A DNA stretch of 38,856 nt, from contig PBIO01000022.1 of NCBI GenBank assembly GCA_002720865.1, forward strand, positions 1-38,856, read 5' to 3'. The stretch comes from Halobacteriovorax sp. (lineage in GTDB: Bacteria; Bdellovibrionota; Bacteriovoracia; Bacteriovoracales; Bacteriovoracaceae). Below, one piece after another: positions 9,214-17,078 of the stretch (position 1 is the first letter of the stretch; each line of letters opens with the position of its first letter). The translations under genes and the position numbers were made by a program. The notes under the pieces were generated by a model, which saw nothing but the letters and a program-made list of their open reading frames with translations, was not told the DNA's origin and did no database searches.

Positions 9214-12159
9214 ATGGCTGATTTAAACATTACAGAAGTTGCCACTCGTACCCAGTATACGGTTGGTTCTGCTTCTCAAACAACTTTTTCTATACCGTTT
9301 CCATTTTTCCAAACTAAAGACATTACGGTTTTTGATGGTAATTTGCGAAGAAGTGAAACAGCCGATTACACAATTACAGGCACGGAGGCAACAGACGGCG
9401 GTTTTTCTGATGGTACTGTAACCTTAAATGCCGGAGTTACAAACACAACAATTACGTTAGTCAGAAATGTTACGCAAGAACGGACAACAGATTTTCCTCC
9501 GTCTGGCGGTTTTAATATTCGGGAATTAAATAAGCAGTTAGATCAAATAGTTGCAACCCACCAAGATTTACAGAGACAAATAGATCAAAAAATAGGATTT
9601 CTGGATACAGACTTTGACGGCGATCAAGTTGAAATCACAGCAACCGCTACCGACAGATCAAATAAATATTTAGGGTTTGATCCTACGGGCAGGTCAATAA
9701 TTGCAAAAGATGGGTCTACATCCGGCACAGCAACAACCATTGACCCTTCAAAAGTTCCGACAACAACAAGAGTGGACACAGGCGAAGGTCTAACTGGCGG
9801 TGGGGCTTTAAGTTCGAGCCGGACACTAGAGTTGGATAATGTTTCATTTGGGCAAGGTGGGCCGGGTCAGTACACTAATCCTAACGTCACTGTAGATAGG
9901 TTTGGAAGAATAATTTCTATCCAAAGCGGAAGTGGTGGCAGTGGCGGTGGAGGAACGACAGGACAGCTTACGGCAGGAGTTGGTCTTACGGGCGGTGGCG
10001 CTATGTCTGCTGATGTTCGTGTTGACTTGGAAGGTATATCGGGAGTTGCTAATGATTACACAAACCCGTCAAACCTTAGTATTGATAGTTATGGGCGAGT
10101 CACAAGTGTAACAGATGGCCCTAGTGGCGTAGTTTCAAACACAATAACGGTAACTGGTCATCAAGGACTTAATGGCGGTGGCCCATTAACAGGAAACCAG
10201 CAAATAGGGATGGAGGTTCAAAATGGTATACCAGCGGCACAGCAAGGTATTGGTATAGCAAACCCAACAATTACCGTAAACGACAAAGGAGTAATTACCA
10301 GTATAACCCCGGGAACAGGAACCCAAGGTTTTGCGGTTGTTTCAGTAAATAATGGCGCTCCTGTTTCGGGAAGTGCTTCAACCGAAATTAATGCAGCCCT
10401 AACGACCATTACAACAAATGGCGGTGGTGTTCTTTATTTCGGGCCGGGTAATTGGGAAACAAACGTCAAGCATACAATTCCAGCAAGTATCCCAGTTCGC
10501 ATTATGGGCGCTGGTATGGGAATTACATTTGTTAAATTTACCGGCAATGCAGCAAACGCTGGATTTGAGTTTACAATGTCAGGGACAACTGCTGTGCAGG
10601 GCGGTGTGGCTGATGGACAGGAAATAACTGTTCAAGACTTAACAATACAGACATCTCAGGCTTTAGGGGGTATTGCGCTTAACTTTAATCAAACGCAATT
10701 TGCAGAAGGGGCCGTTGACCCGTCTGTTTGCATTGATCGAGTTCATATTGAAGGGGCAACAGAAGGCTCTTATTGGACTACTCATGTAAGATTTTTTAAT
10801 ACGCCTCATGCAAAGCTTGAAAATTCTCTTTTAAATGGTCGAAAAGCCATTGGTGGCGTTCAATCGGCAGGGACAACATCAGGTATTATTGTTGATAGCC
10901 CCAACAAAGCAACAGAGTATCATGTGTCTAACACACAAATTTTCTTTTGCGAAAAAGCGATACTGTGCGAATTATCGGGCGGTGGCAATATTGATGCAGA
11001 TGCCGAGGGATTATATATTGTCAACTGCGGTTTTGTTGCGAATGATCATGCTATTTATTCAACAAATCCTGCAGGGTTTTTATCTATGCAGGTGTCAAAC
11101 TCGCATTTTAACAATAGGCTAGGAAGTATAGTAGGTAATTTTATACAGGCTATCGTCACTGGAAATAATTTTTATACTCGACCAGATGCCCCAAGTTCTC
11201 ATACAGTAATTCATTTCGACACGGCATTTTTACCAGCTATTCCTACATCTTCTCCGGGTAATTACGCTCCGGGGGGCAGAAAAATTCCATCGTTTGTTGT
11301 AAACGGGAACTTTTTTGTTAATAACTCGGCAAATAATTGCGTTGCTGTTGTTATCGGTCATTCTGCAACAGGAGCAGGGGAAACGATTGAAGGTGTAGTT
11401 ATTTCAAATAATTTTTTCCAATGGTCGCAAGGCGGTCATTGTATTTTAATACGAAGCACTATAAGAAATCATACTCTTACTGGGAATAGATTTACACATA
11501 TCGGTGGAACTCCAAATATATATGAAAATGAGGGGTCTCATGGCCCTGCTGGCTCCAATGTTGCTAATCCTGCTTCGGTTTCTGGCAGAAAAGCAATGCT
11601 TTATCTGGCTTCCGATAACCAAGGTGTGTATGATCATTTCGATAATGGAACTGGCTCCCCCGGAACTGGGTCAAATTTAATAAACAACACATTGCATACA
11701 ACGGTTGCGTTAAGTAAGGCTTATGATAGCGATACATTTACTAACAACGCAGGATCGTTTGGTCGCTTAACAATACCAAGTGACAACTCAGTTAAATGGG
11801 TTAGAGTGGGCGGTACAGCAGTAATGACCCAAACTGGCACAGGGCCGGGTGTTATAAGTGTGGGTGTGCTTGGTATTAGGATAGTCCATTTTAACGCATC
11901 AGGTGTTGCTCAACAAGTAGGTACGGACTTTGCTAGTTCATGGAGTGGTTATGCGTCTAATGGGCTTGGTTGGGGCGGTGTTGCAATAGATACAGGTAGC
12001 TCTCAGCCTAGTCATGTTGGTGGGGCGAACTGTGTAAGCGGTTTAGTTAGGGTTAATAATGGCGATTATTTCCAAATGTTTTTTATAAACCAATCAGGTA
12101 TAGCAGCCGATATTCAAGAGGGTGCGCAAATGTGGCTTGAAGTCATTGAAGGCATATGA
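9214..12159 (+). CDS. Main tail fibre/spike, T7 gp17-type N-terminus with beta-helix body
   Basis: A 981-aa receptor-binding protein. Residues 1-~135 match the T7 gp17 virion-attachment domain (a TTFSIPFPFFQTKDITVF stretch near residue 24 and a Leu-Asn-Lys-Gln-Leu-Asp-Gln helix near 107). Three imperfect ~60-residue repeats follow (about 187-245, 250-310 and 315-372), each with a LTGGG/LNGGG element, an YTNP/IANP element and a VD..GR/ND.G segment. From ~390 a Gly-rich strand pattern (GGGVLYFGPGNWETN) opens a pectate-lyase-like beta-helix, and residues ~830-981 form a separate C-terminal domain. It sits behind a candidate late promoter. Receptor and any enzymatic activity cannot be read from the sequence. 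Confidence 0.85.
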   Translation: MADLNITEVATRTQYTVGSASQTTFSIPFPFFQTKDITVFDGNLRRSETADYTITGTEATDGGFSDGTVTLNAGVTNTTITLVRNVTQERTTDFPPSGGFNIRELNKQLDQIVATHQDLQRQIDQKIGFLDTDFDGDQVEITATATDRSNKYLGFDPTGRSIIAKDGSTSGTATTIDPSKVPTTTRVDTGEGLTGGGALSSSRTLELDNVSFGQGGPGQYTNPNVTVDRFGRIISIQSGSGGSGGGGTTGQLTAGVGLTGGGAMSADVRVDLEGISGVANDYTNPSNLSIDSYGRVTSVTDGPSGVVSNTITVTGHQGLNGGGPLTGNQQIGMEVQNGIPAAQQGIGIANPTITVNDKGVITSITPGTGTQGFAVVSVNNGAPVSGSASTEINAALTTITTNGGGVLYFGPGNWETNVKHTIPASIPVRIMGAGMGITFVKFTGNAANAGFEFTMSGTTAVQGGVADGQEITVQDLTIQTSQALGGIALNFNQTQFAEGAVDPSVCIDRVHIEGATEGSYWTTHVRFFNTPHAKLENSLLNGRKAIGGVQSAGTTSGIIVDSPNKATEYHVSNTQIFFCEKAILCELSGGGNIDADAEGLYIVNCGFVANDHAIYSTNPAGFLSMQVSNSHFNNRLGSIVGNFIQAIVTGNNFYTRPDAPSSHTVIHFDTAFLPAIPTSSPGNYAPGGRKIPSFVVNGNFFVNNSANNCVAVVIGHSATGAGETIEGVVISNNFFQWSQGGHCILIRSTIRNHTLTGNRFTHIGGTPNIYENEGSHGPAGSNVANPASVSGRKAMLYLASDNQGVYDHFDNGTGSPGTGSNLINNTLHTTVALSKAYDSDTFTNNAGSFGRLTIPSDNSVKWVRVGGTAVMTQTGTGPGVISVGVLGIRIVHFNASGVAQQVGTDFASSWSGYASNGLGWGGVAIDTGSSQPSHVGGANCVSGLVRVNNGDYFQMFFINQSGIAADIQEGAQMWLEVIEGI

Positions 12160-12308
12160 TTTGTGCGTATTGCAACAAACCTATTGATGTAAAACATGAT
12201 AACTTTGTATGTTTTGCTAATGAAACAGACTTACATTTAGCTTGTTACGAACAAAGAGATAAGGAAAGAAAACATGGAAGCATTAATGGCGATATACAAC
12301 CATCCTAA
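12156..12308 (+). CDS. 50-aa zinc-finger-like protein
   Basis: ATG at 12156 overlaps the fibre stop (ATGA). The 50-aa product starts MICAYCNKPID and has Cys at residues 3, 6, 19 and 30 with His at 14, 27 and 40, a plausible single zinc-binding module followed by a charged tail. The frame overlaps the start of the holin candidate (12274). The TTGTGCGTA motif at 12161-12169 lies inside its first codons, so coding and regulatory constraints are mixed here. No function is recognised. Confidence 0.55.
   Translation: MICAYCNKPIDVKHDNFVCFANETDLHLACYEQRDKERKHGSINGDIQPS
12161..12193 (+). promoter_or_regulatory. Candidate late promoter ahead of the lysis genes (within a small ORF)
   Basis: TTGTGCGTA lies at 12161-12169 and TGTAAA at 12188-12193, the same 18-base spacing as at 9160 and 26227. 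It is about 105 bases before the holin candidate. Because it also encodes Cys-Ala-Tyr-Cys in the small zinc-finger ORF, it is weaker evidence than the intergenic copies. Confidence 0.3.
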
Positions 12309-12495
12309 TTTTGGTGCGTATATTAGTGGTTTGTGTCAGATTGTCACAGCCTGTACAGCAATCACAATGCTAACACCGACCAAATCAGACGATATGGTGT
12401 TTAACACGATATTGCGTGTTTTGAATATGTTAAGCGGTAACTTTGGTAAAAACAAAAACGCTGACGATATTCCGTCCGATAAACCAAAATCCTAA
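12274..12495 (+). CDS. Holin candidate, single membrane segment
   Basis: A 73-aa protein with a good ribosome site (AAGGAAAGAAAAC before ATG). One hydrophobic segment spans roughly residues 14-36 and is followed by Thr-Pro-Thr-Lys and a polar, charged C-terminus. Small one-TM proteins with a 'T-A-C-x-A-I-x-x-L-T-P-T' helix are common beside phage spanin genes. Its place directly before the spanin-like pair supports a lysis role such as holin or pinholin, but this is inference. A second holin candidate lies beside the endolysin at 20272-20487. Confidence 0.55.
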   Translation: MEALMAIYNHPNFGAYISGLCQIVTACTAITMLTPTKSDDMVFNTILRVLNMLSGNFGKNKNADDIPSDKPKS

Positions 12496-12498
12496 ACA

Positions 12499-12729
12499 AT
12501 GAATATTCTGGGTTTAGCTTCCGGCATCCTAAAGCTGTTTAATAGCGTGGCAGGAATGTTGCGTGAAAGAAAACTTATGGAAGCTGGTGCAGCTAAACAG
12601 CAGATAAAAGAAATAGCTAAAACAAAAAAGGTTATGCAAGATGCCCGTAAGCATACTGAAGCTGTTCGTGATGCTATGTCTAAGCGCATTGATAGCAAGC
12701 TGCTCTCTAAGTGGAGTCGAAAGGATTGA
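12499..12729 (+). CDS. Inner-membrane spanin-like protein (Rz-like)
   Basis: A 76-aa protein with an N-terminal hydrophobic or amphipathic helix (residues ~2-21), then a highly charged helix rich in Lys, Glu, Gln and Ala (residues ~23-60) likely to form a coiled coil. A lipoprotein ORF starts inside it in another frame (12641), the classic Rz/Rz1 overlap. Together they would fuse inner and outer membranes at the last lysis step. The protein is short for an i-spanin and the N-terminal segment is only moderately hydrophobic, so the call relies mainly on context. Confidence 0.5.
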   Translation: MNILGLASGILKLFNSVAGMLRERKLMEAGAAKQQIKEIAKTKKVMQDARKHTEAVRDAMSKRIDSKLLSKWSRKD

Positions 12730-12850
12730 TGCAGGTTGCTCAATCTGGCGAGAAAATACCCCAAGGATTTCGTCTTTAGATACTGATACTACAATGCGTA
12801 GTGTAATATTGCTGAATGAGGCAATGGAAAAAGCCTGTGAGCCAAACTGA
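12641..12850 (+). CDS. Outer-membrane spanin-like lipoprotein (Rz1-like)
   Basis: A 69-aa lipoprotein in a different frame, overlapping the end of the Rz-like gene by 89 bases. The signal peptide is Met-Pro-Val-Ser-Ile-Leu-Lys, a hydrophobic stretch to residue ~17, and the lipobox Ile-Ala-Ser-Cys with Cys21. The mature part has a C..W...TP.IS..D..T pattern, an LLNEAMEKAC segment and paired cysteines (33 and 66), as in a widespread family of small phage lysis-cassette lipoproteins. Translation probably depends on the surrounding frame; AAGG lies upstream within the Rz-like gene. Confidence 0.65.
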   Translation: MPVSILKLFVMLCLSALIASCSLSGVERIDAGCSIWRENTPRISSLDTDTTMRSVILLNEAMEKACEPN

Positions 12851-13925
12851 TATAGACTCTCAGCTTCCATCATTAGTCGAAGCGTATAGAAAAAACAAAT
12901 GCAGTATAAGGGCCACTGCCCTTCAATTTGATGTTTCCAGAGCAACTATTTCTCGCAGAATTGATCGTGCCAGAGAACTCGGCCTTCTTGAAAGCAGTGA
13001 AAAAACTGAATGGGGAGAAATTGCCCAAATGATTGATAAGAGCGAAGCGTCTGAGCCAATATTTGAACCGCCCTCACTTGTGCAGGAAGATATACCTATT
13101 GATGAGTTGATTGAACGCCGAGTACATGATTTCAAAAGAAAGGCAGAAGCATACGAAAGCCGAAAACTAATACCAATAAGAGTAAAGGAACCGGGGCCGA
13201 TTGGCCTCATTGTTTTTGGTGATCCTCACGTTGATGATGATGGCTGTGATTGGCCCAGTTTACTGCGTGACGTAGAAATAGCCAAACAGACTCCGGGCAT
13301 GATGGCAGGGAATGTTGGAGACCTGCAAAATAATTGGGTTGGCAGACTTAGCAGACTCTACGGAGAACAGTCCACAAATAAACGGCAGGCGTGGCAGTTG
13401 ACGGAATGGCTGGCTACAGAAGTGCCTTGGCTGTTTTTGATTAAGGGGAATCATGATATGTGGACAGGCACAGGCGATCCTCTTGATTACATGAAGATAC
13501 CCGGACAAGGCGTCCTAGAAGAATGGTCTGTCCGTATGGCGCTGCATTTGCCAAATGGCAGAGAAGTGCGTGTTAATTGCAGACACGACTTCCCCGGTCA
13601 TTCGCAATGGAACTTAGTGCATGGTGTCAGTAAAGCAGCGCAGATGCACTATTCTGATCATATCCTGCTGGCAGGGCATAAACACGTAAGCGGATACAAT
13701 ATTGTAATGCAGCGTGATGGTATGCTGTCACACTGTATACGCATAGGGGGTTACAAAAAGTACGACAGCTACGCAAAGGTTGGTGGATTTGAAGACCATA
13801 ACTTTGCTAGTAGTTGTGTCTGTGTTATTGATCCTGATGCCACAACCGCAACGGGCCTTGTGCAGGTGTTTTGGGATGTAGAATATGCGGCTGATTACTT
13901 AACATTCTTGAAGAAGAAAGTTTAA
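12837..13925 (+). CDS. HTH-metallophosphoesterase (calcineurin-like)
   Basis: The N-terminal ~50 residues form a helix-turn-helix (AYRKNKCSIRATALQFDVSR), then an acidic linker, then a calcineurin-like phosphoesterase. Metal ligands are visible: Asp129/His131 (GDPH), a GDLQNN loop, Gly-Asn-His-Asp at 204-207, and Gly-His-Lys-His at 280-283. The family hydrolyses phosphodiesters or phosphomonoesters; the HTH suggests a nucleic-acid substrate, which is inference. I chose GTG 12837 because GGAAAAA lies just upstream; ATG 12816 would add seven residues but has no ribosome site. The 3' end overlaps the converging leftward operon by 27 bases. Confidence 0.8.
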   Translation: MSQTDIDSQLPSLVEAYRKNKCSIRATALQFDVSRATISRRIDRARELGLLESSEKTEWGEIAQMIDKSEASEPIFEPPSLVQEDIPIDELIERRVHDFKRKAEAYESRKLIPIRVKEPGPIGLIVFGDPHVDDDGCDWPSLLRDVEIAKQTPGMMAGNVGDLQNNWVGRLSRLYGEQSTNKRQAWQLTEWLATEVPWLFLIKGNHDMWTGTGDPLDYMKIPGQGVLEEWSVRMALHLPNGREVRVNCRHDFPGHSQWNLVHGVSKAAQMHYSDHILLAGHKHVSGYNIVMQRDGMLSHCIRIGGYKKYDSYAKVGGFEDHNFASSCVCVIDPDATTATGLVQVFWDVEYAADYLTFLKKKV

Positions 13926-14060
13926 AAAGTAATCCAGCGTTTCTATATCGTACAGTCTTTCTCCTGCACTATTGGTATCGTAAGGTATTCCACTTAAATT
14001 ATGCGGTTTCATATAGATTTCCGCTTCGCTTGTTTTTAGTGGCTTAACTTCGTACTCCAT
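13899..14060 (-). CDS. Hypothetical 53-aa protein, last gene of the leftward operon
   Basis: A small protein beginning MEYEVKPLKTSEAE and ending in Gln-Glu-Cys. ATG 14060 was chosen over an upstream Met at 14099 because GAGA precedes it and it keeps the overlap with its upstream neighbour to 25 bases. Mixed charge, no membrane segment and no motif that I recognise. Its 3' end overlaps the phosphoesterase gene on the other strand, so the two operons converge with no spacer and no visible terminator. Confidence 0.5.
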   Translation of the reverse strand: MEYEVKPLKTSEAEIYMKPHNLSGIPYDTNSAGERLYDIETLDYFLNFLLQEC

Positions 14061-14266
14061 TTGGGTCTCGGCTTTCCGGGCCAAGGCATCCACTCGCAAG
14101 TCATTTGGTGAACTCCTACGCCCTTAATAAGTATTTGTTCTGGCAGTTGTGCTAGGTGGTACTGCACTTGGTTAATGCAGTCTAGTGATGTTTTAAATAT
14201 ATACGGTGTATGAAAATCATACATCCATATACTTGCTACAATTACAGTAACTTTTGCCGACCACAT
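14036..14266 (-). CDS. Hypothetical 76-aa protein
   Basis: AAGGAG lies six bases before ATG 14266, an excellent ribosome site. The N-terminus (MWSAKVTVIVASIWMYDF) is a short hydrophobic stretch that could be a signal or anchor; the remainder is polar with Cys, Trp and Pro, ending in a basic tail. No family recognised. It sits 10 bases downstream of the previous leftward gene, so it is co-transcribed with the SSB group. Confidence 0.55.
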   Translation of the reverse strand: MWSAKVTVIVASIWMYDFHTPYIFKTSLDCINQVQYHLAQLPEQILIKGVGVHQMTCEWMPWPGKPRPKWSTKLSH

Positions 14267-14276
14267 TTGCGACTCC

Positions 14277-14558
14277 TTAAAATAAAGGATCGCTCCCCTG
14301 ACAGCTATCGATTGTATTTAAATTGTTTTCAATTTCGTCAGAGGAACGTCCCTGCATATGCATTGACGCTACAATGCTTGCTTTCATAAGCACATCATTT
14401 ACCTGACCGGGTTTACCGCGTTCTACGGCAAATACTTCAAACGGATTACCTGTTATCGGACACCACGATCTTGTAAATGCAAAACCTTCTATTTCGACGG
14501 TTTCTGAGGGTCTTCGATTAGGGTTGGCACCTCTTCCGTAGTATTCGACTTTAGCCAT
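14277..14558 (-). CDS. Hypothetical 93-aa protein
   Basis: ATG 14558 has AAAGGAA upstream. The product is soluble, starts MAKVEYYGRGANPN and carries a central 'SWCPITGNPFEVFAVERG' stretch, which looks like a compact beta-rich core. It overlaps the preceding gene by 70 bases, so the end of that gene and the start of this one share DNA in different frames. No function recognised; the position downstream of SSB suggests a DNA-metabolism accessory. Confidence 0.55.
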   Translation of the reverse strand: MAKVEYYGRGANPNRRPSETVEIEGFAFTRSWCPITGNPFEVFAVERGKPGQVNDVLMKASIVASMHMQGRSSDEIENNLNTIDSCQGSDPLF

Positions 14559-14731
14559 TCTGCGTGTTCCTTTGAAGCTTCTAGGATTTGAGAGGCAATT
14601 ATAAGTGCTGCCTCTGGTTGGAATGGAAGATATACTACGTCATTGCCTGCACCAAAGTAAAGATTCAATTCGGGCGGGTAGCCCTCAATGTGCGGTACGA
14701 CAAAAAGGCGATTAGAAAGTGACCTCTTCAT
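14489..14731 (-). CDS. Hypothetical 80-aa protein overlapping SSB
   Basis: The frame is open from 14833, but ATG 14731 is preferred: it leaves a 20-base overlap with SSB instead of 122 bases. The product begins MKRSLSNRLFVVPH, has a hydrophobic helix around 'EAALIASQILEASKEH' and an acidic C-terminus. The ribosome site is weak (GGGA about 10 bases before ATG), consistent with coupling to SSB translation. No recognised family. Confidence 0.5.
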   Translation of the reverse strand: MKRSLSNRLFVVPHIEGYPPELNLYFGAGNDVVYLPFQPEAALIIASQILEASKEHAEWLKSNTTEEVPTLIEDPQKPSK

Positions 14732-15194
14732 CGTAGTGTCCCGAAGAGGCGCCTCGGCTTTGTCCACTAGAGTTTGAGCCTCCATACTCTCGTTGGCCCT
14801 GTCCGCTAATGTTTTCTTGGCTTTCTTGCCCATGATTGTCTCCTACTGAGTCCATTTGACCGTTTCGTGGGTTGATTACCCATATTTTACCGCCATAGTT
14901 AGGTATCTGCAATTCATGCAAGTAATGCTTAACGCCGTCTTTGTCGTAGCTTCTTGTTGTTCGCTCACCGCATATTACTAACGGTGTTCCCTTTCCTACG
15001 CGAGCTTTTCTCATGTAGTTAATTATACCTGAGTTGTAGCTAACGCATCTATGGTAGGTCGGTACACGTTCCCCGTCTTTCTTTTTGTAAGATGTTGCAA
15101 CAGTAAAATTTACAACAGGGTCGCCATTAGGCATATCTTTGTATTCTGGGTCAGCAGCAACATTACCGCCAACGATTGCAATATTAATAGTCAT
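14712..15194 (-). CDS. ssb: Single-stranded DNA-binding protein
   Basis: A 160-aa protein with an OB-fold core: an N-terminal strand leading to GGNVAADPEYKDMPNG, an FTVATSYKKKDGER strand pair, then 'TYHRC', then 'GTPLVICGERTTRSY'. A Gly/Ser/Gln-rich linker (~residues 115-150) ends in the acidic tip Tyr-Asp-Glu-Glu-Val-Thr-Phe, equivalent to the DDDIPF partner-binding tail of bacterial SSBs. ATG 15194 was chosen because AAAGGAAATACT precedes it; an upstream Met at 15224 lacks a site. It binds ssDNA during replication and annealing and pairs functionally with the Rad52-like gene just upstream. Confidence 0.92.
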   Translation of the reverse strand: MTINIAIVGGNVAADPEYKDMPNGDPVVNFTVATSYKKKDGERVPTYHRCVSYNSGIINYMRKARVGKGTPLVICGERTTRSYDKDGVKHYLHELQIPNYGGKIWVINPRNGQMDSVGDNHGQESQENISGQGQREYGGSNSSGQSRGASSGHYDEEVTF

Positions 15195-15235
15195 AGTATT
15201 TCCTTTCTTGATTGCGTTTGTCATCCAAACGATTA

Positions 15236-15293
15236 GGGGGCGCCCCCGGCAAGCGTTGCAGTTGTCACTGATTGGTTAGAGAGACACTTGCCG
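15236..15293 (-). repeat. Palindrome and stem-loop between annealing protein and SSB genes
   Basis: GGGGGCGCCCCC (15236-15247) is a perfect 12-base palindrome. It abuts an inverted repeat, CGGCAAG (15247-15253) with CTTGCCG (15287-15293), which can extend inward through TGTC/GACA (15263-15266 and 15283-15286). No T-run follows on either strand, so it is not a standard terminator. It may be an attenuator, an mRNA processing site or a protein-binding site. Confidence 0.55.
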
Positions 15294-15304
15294 AGGACTG
15301 AATG

Positions 15305-15856
15305 TCAGCCGTCGGAGTTAGCTAACATTTTCTCTACATCGGCGTGTAATGCGCCGAAATACTTGTCTAGGTATTTGTTGTATTGCGATGCAAGTCTGGT
15401 GTGCGCTGTACGAAGCATATCCATACCCTCGTCTGTTGGGTATTTGCCGTTTTGTTTCATCGGCACAAAGATGTTAGGCATACGATACAAGTAAGCGCCA
15501 ATGCCAAACAATACGCCAGCACGTTTAAAGGCATCACTGATACCGCCTTTGACAGGCTCTACCTGAGTGGCGTCAGCACCGTCAGAACGTGTGACTGTAT
15601 GGTTGGTAAACTTTAACGAAATATCCGAAATATAAGCATTGCCGACAATTCGTATTTCATTAGACCAGTTAAATGGGCCTACTGTCTGATCAAGACGCAT
15701 ATGAACCATGCGAGCGTCTACATATGCAAGCATCATTGCGCTGTTGTCACGGCCTTTACTGCCGACACGATAACGTATCTGGTTGTCAGCAAACGGTGCG
15801 GAAAGCATACGCTTGATTGTGTTGGAAACTTTGTCATCAAATTGGTCATGTAGCAT
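15305..15856 (-). CDS. Rad52-like single-strand annealing protein
   Basis: A 183-aa protein with the Rad52/Rad22-type core: 'RYRVGSKGRDN', then MLAYVDARMVHMRLDQTVGP with 'FNWSNEI', then a VKGGISDAFKRAGVLFGIGA helix near residues 101-122 that is diagnostic for the family. Such proteins anneal complementary single strands and act with SSB and a nuclease in phage recombination. The start overlaps the preceding stop by 11 bases. The gene lies beside SSB, resolvase and a Cas4/RecB-like nuclease, a coherent recombination set. Confidence 0.9.
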   Translation of the reverse strand: MLHDQFDDKVSNTIKRMLSAPFADNQIRYRVGSKGRDNSAMMLAYVDARMVHMRLDQTVGPFNWSNEIRIVGNAYISDISLKFTNHTVTRSDGADATQVEPVKGGISDAFKRAGVLFGIGAYLYRMPNIFVPMKQNGKYPTDEGMDMLRTAHTRLASQYNKYLDKYFGALHADVEKMLANSDG

Positions 15857-16187
15857 TGTTCAGCCTTTCATAATGATGTTTTAAAATGTATATGCGTTCT
15901 GGCTTTTTGTTCTCGTTGTAGTACCGCTTAGTAGGGTGCTTAACACACACACCGTCACGCACTAGATCAGAGCATCGTGGACGGACATTATCTTTTTGCT
16001 CATTAATTGCTCTTGCTATAAGCGTAGCAGGAAGACCTTGCTGGTGCTGGTTCAAGCAACGCACAACTTTCATAGCAATAGCTTTGGCATTGTTTTTCTT
16101 TGCGTCGAACAGCTTTGCAGTTTCGGCAGAAGCAGAATCGCCTTTGCCAGCATTAGCTTTCGCTGCGTGAAATAATTCTCCGTTCAT
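15846..16187 (-). CDS. Winged-helix-like DNA-binding protein
   Basis: A 113-aa protein with TAGGAGAGAGCT before its ATG. Residues ~38-100 look like a winged helix: a helix 'AMKVVRCLNQHQQGLP', a turn, then 'NVRPRCSDLVRDGVCVKH' as recognition helix and a basic wing ending 'ERIYIL'. The N-terminal 35 residues are Ala/Lys-rich and probably flexible. It lies between the PD-(D/E)XK nuclease and the annealing protein, so a DNA-binding role in recombination or replication is likely but inferred. Confidence 0.6.
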   Translation of the reverse strand: MNGELFHAAKANAGKGDSASAETAKLFDAKKNNAKAIAMKVVRCLNQHQQGLPATLIARAINEQKDNVRPRCSDLVRDGVCVKHPTKRYYNENKKPERIYILKHHYERLNNAT

Positions 16188-16196
16188 AGCTCTCTC

Positions 16197-17078
16197 CTAT
16201 GTATTATTATACTGGTCGCAAACACTTGATGCAAAACAATAATTTTCACATTTTCTATAAATGCCGGGTCGATGCTCTATTACAAGCTGGTCTTTTTTGA
16301 CTTTTGTATTGTCGCCGTCAATCCATGCCTGTGCATCGTCGTGAGTAGCAGCATTATGCAGTGATCTTTTACCCCCTTTCTTCATTACAGCGTGTATTTC
16401 GTTTGAGTACCAACGTTCTTCGTCAGTACACTGTGGCATATCCATTTTATCTAGTTGCGAGTTAAGATTGCCAACGTGTGCTTCAAGTCTGCTTTTAATA
16501 AACGCATCCTGCTCATCGTAATCCCATATCTGCACAGGAAAGTATTCCATTTGCGCATCAGGATAGTGGTTAGTTCCAGAACGGCTAGGCATATAGTCTT
16601 TGTATTTCACCCATATGCCCATAAACTTAGGGTGTATACCGTTGGACGTTAGAATGTAATGATAAAAGTTAAGCTGGTTTTCGTATTCTTGAGGAACACC
16701 TTTAGCAAACCGCCCGACAGTTGATTCTTTGTAGTCCATGAGATAGTCGCCGTCGATAATGTCCGGCTGGCCTGTAATTTTCCAGCCGTGATACTTAACA
16801 GAGTAGCGTTTTTCTACCAGCGCACCGTTAGCTCGACGGTCAGTGCTGTTTTTAGCAATTCCCGTGTGCCACGCTTCGCCAGACAATAGCGCGATAAACC
16901 TAGAGGCATCTATTTCTATTTCCGGGTTGCGCTGAAGAAGGTACTGCTCTTTAGGATTTGCCAGCAGTTGAGTAACAGTAAAGTCACCCTGTTCCAGTTG
17001 TGTTTGGCGTTCCTTGTTTGAGTATTCAATCCAATCAAGAATCACTGGTGGGAGGTTGTGTTTGTTCGTTATCTTCAT
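16197..17078 (-). CDS. PD-(D/E)XK nuclease, Cas4/RecB-like
   Basis: A 293-aa protein. The active-site signature is clear: GQPDIIDGDYLMDYKES supplies the Asp and the Asp-x-Lys of the PD-(D/E)XK fold, followed by the helix 'EYENQLNFYHYIL' (the RecB-family QxxxY motif). The C-terminus carries cysteines (CENYCFASSVCDQY plus PQCTDEERW earlier), as in Cas4/AddB-type nucleases with an iron-sulphur cluster, although I cannot confirm a cluster. It would resect DNA ends to feed the Rad52-like annealer. ATG 17078 is chosen because GAGG lies six bases before it; other Mets lie at 17081 and 17090. Confidence 0.85.
   Translation of the reverse strand: MKITNKHNLPPVILDWIEYSNKERQTQLEQGDFTVTQLLANPKEQYLLQRNPEIEIDASRFIALLSGEAWHTGIAKNSTDRRANGALVEKRYSVKYHGWKITGQPDIIDGDYLMDYKESTVGRFAKGVPQEYENQLNFYHYILTSNGIHPKFMGIWVKYKDYMPSRSGTNHYPDAQMEYFPVQIWDYDEQDAFIKSRLEAHVGNLNSQLDKMDMPQCTDEERWYSNEIHAVMKKGGKRSLHNAATHDDAQAWIDGDNTKVKKDQLVIEHRPGIYRKCENYCFASSVCDQYNNT

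Noticed and set aside
9770-10330. Repeated units in the fibre gene as a possible CRISPR-like or DNA repeat array
   Set aside because: The similarity is at protein level (fibre repeats of about 60 residues) and the DNA is not a regular repeat-spacer array.
12529-12945. A 138-aa minus-strand frame opposite the spanin genes
   Set aside because: Cys, Ser and Phe rich, no ribosome site, and directly opposite three supported genes.
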